From Bradysia coprophila (lineage: Eukaryota > Arthropoda > Insecta > Diptera > Sciaridae): DNA of 64,000 nt. The translations under genes were made by a program, and so were the position numbers. This document shows positions 58,011 through 64,000 of this stretch, one piece after another; position 1 is the stretch's first letter; every line of letters starts with the position of its first letter. The stretch covers positions 14,958,062 through 15,022,061 of the forward strand of contig NC_050738.1 of assembly GCF_014529535.1 (NCBI RefSeq). The letters are read 5' to 3'. Under the pieces are notes generated by a model. It ran no database searches, was not told the origin of the DNA, and saw nothing but the letters and a program-made list of their open reading frames with translations.

Positions 58011-61000
58011 TCCAATCATTCAAGCAAGGTTGTTATACTCTGCGGGCTCATAGTCGTCACATCCGTACATGCATAAGCAGCAAGGTTGTGTGAGTGGCAA
58101 CACCATAGACACAAATATACGTAGAAACTTCAAATAATGAAAAAGCATTGCTGGAATTTTTTAGAGTTAGATTGGATTTGCTCCATCTATTCTAAATAAA
58201 AGCTGCAACCAATTTTCACGAGTTGGTAATTTGTTCAACACTTTTGCCCAACTGATTGAAGGGAGCATAAATTATTCTTAACTTATATGAAGGTTCCAAA
58301 TTCGTTCCTCAACTTGTTCGTTCATGCTTCCATGAAGCTTAAAATGATTCAGTACATCTCGTCCAACAGAAGGACTCATATGTCAATTCCCATTCCCCAT
58401 TAGAGACTGATAAAGATTTTCATTGATGGTTTTTATTTTAACAGAAATTTAAGTAAAAGTAAGTAAGGTCAATTTGAGCCTTTTTACCTGTAATAATGTG
58501 ATAAAATCTCTGATAGAGACCACTATTAAACTCGAGACAAGACAAATATCACGGCATTGATCATATAAAACTTAACTCAACATAAAGCTTTTACTTATTC
58601 ATGGATTTTAGTAGTTCCATTAATTACACTTCAATTTCTTCACATAAATGAACCAATTCTCCGAAAAAATTGTACAACCAATGCATGGACTTTGTATATT
58701 GACAATTTTCGTTCAAACTTTTAGTGAAAATAAAATTTGAAATTAATTTAAGGTAAAGTATCGCGGCTCGACATGTCAAAAACGGTTCGTTTCCCACACT
58801 TCGTGTTGAGCATTTTTTGATGTGAAAAAGTGAATCAGAACCAAATAATTTAGCGCAAAATACAATTTTTCTAATTAATTTAAAAGTTTTTCGAAGTGAA
58901 TCAGTAAAATCCATAGAAGTAGACTACCAATCTATTCTTAACACAAGGTTAACGTCGTCTGCTTCAACGCTATGCATGTATGTACGATCACTTGCATCAA
59001 AATGAAAAGGAGTGGATCCTGTGTAGATCAATCGTTGCGTCCTTTAACAGGACGTTTGGAATCAATGAAAATATCCCCACCTGAAATGCCTATAAATAAG
59101 GAGCTAAATTCAGAGATAATCTAAACAACAAACGGATCTTTTGCTCTTCCCTACCCACTCATGGTTCACGTTGAGTGAATTTAACGAAGATAACAGAGCT
59201 GTTTCGACCTCGGGACTCAGTGGCGGCCTGAGGCTAGCGTGATCTAGCCATCATCAGTTGTTTCCACTGATCCCTTCCCAAGACAGCAGCAAAACTTTTT
59301 AATCCTCTAACAATTTGACAAAACGTCGAAGCCGGAATTCGATTAAAACCTTATTAATTAACTGAAATTAACATTAAAATCAACATAATTAGGCTAGTTT
59401 CATAAAAAATTAATTGTACATGTGATCTAAAACGATTTCCGCGTACATAATCGACTCTACGACAATAAACGATTCTTGGAAAGGATTGCATCCGTTAGAT
59501 TCGCGTTCAAAAAACAATTATTGTTAAAAGTTACTGGATAACTGGTTGATTGCAACTTTGTATGATCCAATGTAACACTGGTAGTCTTGCATACAATGCG
59601 TTTGGTTCACACATTACAATTTTAAGATGAGAAATTTTACATAAATAGATTCTGATTCATCCAGTATACTTTCTAAATTTTCCATTTTTTTAGATCTTTG
59701 TGAAGAAGAAACTGTGAATAGGTTGTGTTTACTCAGGTAAATTGGATCTTAGAAGAATTTATTATTAGTTATTTGTTCACTAAGAGAAAGAAAGTTGTAA
59801 ATTTCATTTTGAGGGTGTTATCACCCGAGCCCTAGAACATTTTTTACAACAAAGGCTCCCGAATTTTCGGCTGAGGTAAGAAAAAGTATTTTGGAGATAG
59901 AAAAGATGCTTTCAAACTTTTCTAGCATTTACATGTCTGCATCATCTGTCTAAGGGTCTAATATATAATTCCATTGTCAATCGTTGGTACCTGTGTAACA
60001 AACAGCCACCGATTTGATAAGAAATGCCGTCGTGTTAGAGTATCTATTTACACTTTAAGTCAACCCTACGGAAAATCGTGGGATCAAACAGCCTGTGTTA
60101 AGCTCATTTAGTTCTCTGAGAGTCTATAATCACGTCCAATATGTCCATCGGAGGACAAGGTGCAGGATAATATCAAAAAAATCCACCCCCTTAATCCTAC
60201 CTAGTCTGAGAGAGTACCATGAACTGAAGATGCTTCACGTAAACATTTCGTTTATAATTCTGATTTAAAGTCGAGAAAAAGCGAAAGTTCCGTTCCGGAA
60301 CACATGATAACGTTCGTTTGATTTCCCATTTCGTTGCTGAAAAACGTTTAAATATTAAATAAACGACTCATGTGTTTTAACAGAAGAAAAAAAAATCAAA
60401 ACTCCAAAGATGCAACATAATTTCATATGTAGGTACACATCAAACGTATTTATGGCTAAAGATGCAAGAAAGTTGAAACTAATTTCCAACAGACTCAATT
60501 TCATACTTTCTGAATTTTCCAAAAGCGCGTCATATGATTTCAGTCACAGCAAAATAACTTTATAAATCACAGTAATTGTTTAATAATTTGAGATGTGACG
60601 TTTTTTTTCTTCCAGTCGTAATAAAAATACATTTCAATTACTTAGTGCACTGGCTGTGACAACAAAGCCAAACATCGTGATTGACATGCGACAGTACTTG
60701 TATATATATATATATATATTTTTCGCTGTAAAGTGTTTTGGAAAGATTATAATGGATTTAGCTAAGTGTATGGTGTAATAAGTGAGGTGACGAACCATAT
60801 ATGTATCACCATGATGGCGAAATCGATTTGGATAGGTGTAAGTTTTTTTTTCTTATCGATTAAGATTTAATTGGGGGCATTTTATGTCTACGACGCATTT
60901 TCTTTCACGTTGCCATTTTTATCATCATCATCATCATTTATACTTGTGATAGATTAGTAATACACAGCGGGATTATTTAAATTCCGGAACGTCGAGGCAT

Positions 61001-62078
61001 TTTTTTTCTTTCTTAGCTGCTTATTCCAACATTTTTTTTTGTTCACAGGTCTTTACCAATTTCAAATAAAAATCAACGGTGTTTTTAATACAAAATATCT
61101 CTTTACGTTCGTTCTTAAGAGAATATGTTAATGAAAGACGAATTAATTAACAAAGTTGATTGCAAAAGGTCGATTCCACCGGAAATCACCAAGTAAGTAA
61201 CAGCAGTAGATTAAAAAACGTTTTTTCATCGTTAAACTGTGTGTTGCAATAAAATTTATTATTATTTTTTACATCAGCCAGACAAACGATTTTTAATGCA
61301 AAAAAAAAACCGTATACGAAATCACAAAATAAAACCTTATGGAAATTAGGTGTAGAGTGAATCAAGCGATGTGCCACTTTTCTTTTTAATTAATAATTTT
61401 GATAACTATTTTGAACGTTATGCGCAATATCGTTAATTGTTCAGAAAGATATTACATGCTTCAGTTACTTTTCGCACATTCGATACAATCTTTTTATTGG
61501 TACAGACAAGGTTACGATCATTTTGAGAATTGCTAATATTGAAAGTGTATCTTTTGCGTAAAAATTATTTGCGGAATCAATTAAAATAATTTTGGCTCAA
61601 TAAAGTTTTTTTTTTATCAGGAGATCCTCTCCTTTAAAACAGGAAACATGAATTTTTGATCCTTCCTAGATTGGAACTCTATGAAATCCTTAGGGAAACA
61701 CGCTGACCTTCAGAAGAAAAAAGTTTTTTTTGAAGGAACATATCAGATATTATATGGAATATGGAATGGTTTTTCTGAGTTCCTGAGGCTGAAACTCTTG
61801 TGAAAATCTTTTTTTTTTGCTGGTGACTACCGTGAAAAGCCACACAAACATTTTATGGGGTAGGAAGCTCAGATATCGTAGAACGAGAGTTCTGGGTCTC
61901 TTAAGTACTAACAAGAATACTATTTTTAAGAATAACATTTTATGTAAGTAATCAGGGCCTATTTTACAGATTTTTCGTGTGAAGAATTCTACATAGCTTC
62001 AAAAGACTGGGTGGTGCTTTTATTAATAGTTTTTATATGACGCCCATTCATTTTTGATAATGTGAAGATTGGGTATAT
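58011..62078. other. Intergenic, microsatellites, no gene recognised
   Basis: A (TA)n run lies at 60701-60718 and an ATC run at 60921-60937. Small frames such as the minus frame at 58624-58914 show no recognisable domain. A GC-richer segment at 59150-59290 (CGACCTCGGGACTCAGTGGCGGCCTGAGG) is compositionally unlike its surroundings but carries no readable feature. No RNA gene was found. Confidence 0.5.
60701..60718. repeat. (TA)n microsatellite
   Basis: Nine TA units are uninterrupted. It could vary between individuals and may be confused with a TATA element. Confidence 0.9.
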
Positions 62079-63307
62079 GGGTAATTCCAGCTAATTTGTG
62101 ACTGTTCGAAATATTTTCACCAATTCAAATGCGATTTCGGCAAACTTTTTTTTCCTTGAAAGCTGTTGACCAGACGCGTCGTTTAAGCCCGGTGGCCAAA
62201 AATCTCGGGGAGATACCACCATAAAAATGTATGCTTGTTTTCAGCAAATTTTTGAAAATTCTAGTTTATTTCACGAAACCTGAACTGATTTCACTAAACT
62301 TTTTTTTTTGCTGAAAGCTATTGACAAGACGCGTAGTTTGACACCAATATGAGTTCATTGTAAAATGCGGTCTCGGGGAGATATGACCAAAAAGTGTTTG
62401 TTTGTATTCGACATTCCGAGATATTCTCAATAAATCTCAAATGATTTCTGTAATCTTGTTTCCTTGTAGATATTAACGCTATAATTTAAGATTTTTGGTT
62501 CATTCTGCTTTGCAGTAAGGTAAAATCTAAGAGTAATTATACCTAGAGAGGAAATTTCGAACAAAATTAATCAATAGCGAAAAAACGTCAAAGCATTCAT
62601 GTGTTGGTGTAAAATTATACGAAATGTGTATCTTATACAAACTGATGTTGGGACCACATTTCGTCGTACAAATTTCCTCTCTAGGTATAATTACTCTAAG
62701 GTCAAAATTACATTTTTTCATATAAAAACTGAAGATCGGTGTCATTCGAAAGCTACAGCATATGACTTCACAAGAAAAATAACTTTGGCTCGATCAGGTT
62801 AGTTGGGTGAGTAAAGTCGGTGAAAACAGCTTCCCAGTGGTGATAAAGTCGAAAAATTTTGTAACCATTTTTTTAACCGTTTTTAAGCCAAAGCAACATT
62901 TTCTGTGGAGTAACAACCACCAATTGTGAAAAAAAAATCTGGCTATTAATGACCTCCGAAAAATATCACTTTTTAGACATATCTCCCCCAAATTTTGGGT
63001 TAACAACCTGATATTGGGCTTAAACTGCGCGTCTTGACCATAGCTTTCAGGGAAAAAAAGTTTACATTTGGTGAAAATATTTCGAAAAGTTAAAAACGTG
63101 TAACGCAACTAACCGCCAATTTCTTCGATCGCACAAGTCACAGTTCGCAGGCTAAAAATTTCAATTCTTGTCGGTATGAAAGCACTGTGTCTCCTGAGTA
63201 TTAGAAAATTTATAGACTGATTTGTTACCGCAAAACATAGCCAACACAATTAACTTTATGGCTCACAGATAACGAAATTTGTAACGCAACTAACCATGGA
63301 ATTACCC
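62079..63307. mobile_element. GGGTAATTCC TIR element, copy C, carrying a nested MITE
   Basis: The left end GGGTAATTCCAGCTAATTTG and right end CATGGAATTACCC match copy B almost exactly. It has blocks CCTTGAAAGCTGTTGACCAG, TTTTGCTGAAAGCTATTGAC and, in inverse orientation, GTCTTGACCATAGCTTTCAG, each next to GACGCG.. and a GGGGGAGATA.. motif, so the element is built from inverted modules. A 166-bp insert at 62531-62696 accounts for much of the extra length. It extends further near the right end (TTTATGGCTCACAGATAACG) than copy B. It is non-coding. Confidence 0.82.
62531..62696. mobile_element. Nested MITE with TAA target duplication (Harbinger-like)
   Basis: The ends GAGTAATTATACCTAGAGAG then GAAATTT are exactly inverted at the right (AAATTTCC..TCTAGGTATAATTACTC). 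TAA flanks both sides (62528-62530, 62697-62699). A 3-bp TWA duplication is typical of PIF/Harbinger MITEs. It is inserted in copy C and absent from copy B. Confidence 0.82.
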
Positions 63308-64000
63308 ATATAGGCATATCACAAAGAAGGCTTTTAAAATTAGCTTTAAAAGCCACACTTTTTAAAAATTTGAATAGGAAAAGTGCTAACTGTCGAACTT
63401 TTGAGGTCTTGTGATCAGGAGAAAAATCGCTTTCTGCCGAAATAGCACTATTATCAAGTAGTACTATCAAAATGGCTGTAGTCATCTGTTAGCGACAACT
63501 AAGACAAAATTAAACCATGACTAACAACTAGGGTTGCTTTTTATTGCGAATTACATGTTAATAAATGAAGGAATAGATTTCATAGATACTTTGAGAGATA
63601 ATGACAAAATAAGTAACAGATTCAATGATTATATAGTGAAACTCTTGCTGTTTTATTTGGTTAAAAAAAACTTCAAAAGGGAAAAAGGCCTTTGAATTGT
63701 TGATTCAAAACTGTGCTCTTTCGATCAGCTCTTAATCAATTAAACCTAGAATCCTCTGCAGATCATTGTTAAATAGGAAATCAAAAATGGTATACCTAAC
63801 ATTTACGAGTCAGAATGGACATTGATATGTGTCTGGAGTCTGCTGTGCGATATCAGATGTTGCCCGTACTTTCATTCTCCCATGAATGTACTTTGCATTG
63901 TTTGTAGGTGTACATATTGCCAATAATTTTAATATTTTCCCAACTATAGTTCAATTCAGAATTGACGTTGATTTCTCAATTCTTTGGACGGTAATATTAC
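63308..64000. other. Intergenic, no gene seen to the window edge
   Basis: AT-rich sequence with only short frames. No recognisable repeat or RNA gene. Confidence 0.5.

Noticed and set aside
60808-60842. Possible first exon ATGATGGCGAAATCGATTTG ending at GTGTAAGT
   Set aside because: A start and donor-like sequence are present, but no continuation was found within the window.

Overview
This window reads as nuclear DNA of an insect, most likely a fly (Diptera). It is AT-rich. Its genes have short GT-AG introns, often 60-70 nt. Six multi-exon genes can be assembled with matching reading phase. One of them, a serendipity-alpha family gene, belongs to a family I know only from Diptera. The many foldback repeats suggest a repeat-rich, non-cyclorrhaphan fly such as a fungus gnat or midge, but that placement is inference.

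Layout. 1-3.3 kb holds three successive foldback repeats. 3.35-8.07 kb (minus) is a nine-exon Apaf-1/Dark apoptosome gene with CARD, NB-ARC and WD40 parts. 8.1-13.6 kb has no recognisable gene. 13.6-15.7 kb holds a hAT-type MITE with its 8-bp target duplication and other foldbacks. 15.77-16.3 kb (plus) is a small secreted chitin-binding protein with a TATA box and a start codon split by an intron. 17.6-17.9 kb (minus) is an orphan SLC17 transporter exon. 18.76-21.22 kb (plus) is the serendipity-alpha family gene in seven exons. 21.35-23.06 kb (minus) is a broken LINE. 23.2-25.4 kb is a large TIR element interrupted by a second element that carries a perfect 88-bp hairpin. 26.2-27.4 kb (minus) is the PRELI mitochondrial lipid-transfer gene. 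A tRNA-Ile(AAT) with a 16-nt intron lies at 29.1 kb. 31.8-34.2 kb (minus) is importin alpha-3.

34.8-37.2 kb is a cluster of MITEs and foldbacks. 38.08-42.95 kb (plus) is the glutamate-cysteine ligase modifier subunit, whose last exon lies beyond a 3-kb intron that contains a full-length copy of the large TIR element. 43-48.7 kb is gene-poor. 48.7-50.3 kb (minus) is an F-box protein. 50.4-54.7 kb is rich in foldbacks. 55.17-57.46 kb (plus) is the core alpha-1,6-fucosyltransferase. 57.5-64 kb is intergenic, with another hAT MITE and a third copy of the large TIR element that carries its own nested MITE.

The genes are unrelated housekeeping, apoptotic or developmental genes in both orientations and form no functional cluster. 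The distinctive content is the repeats. At least three superfamily-like classes can be told apart by their target duplications: 8 bp (hAT-like), TA (Tc1/mariner-like) and TAA (Harbinger-like). There is also an apparently non-autonomous TIR family of 1.1-1.2 kb built from internally inverted modules. All exon models come from reading frame, splice consensus and remembered family conservation; no database search was possible.
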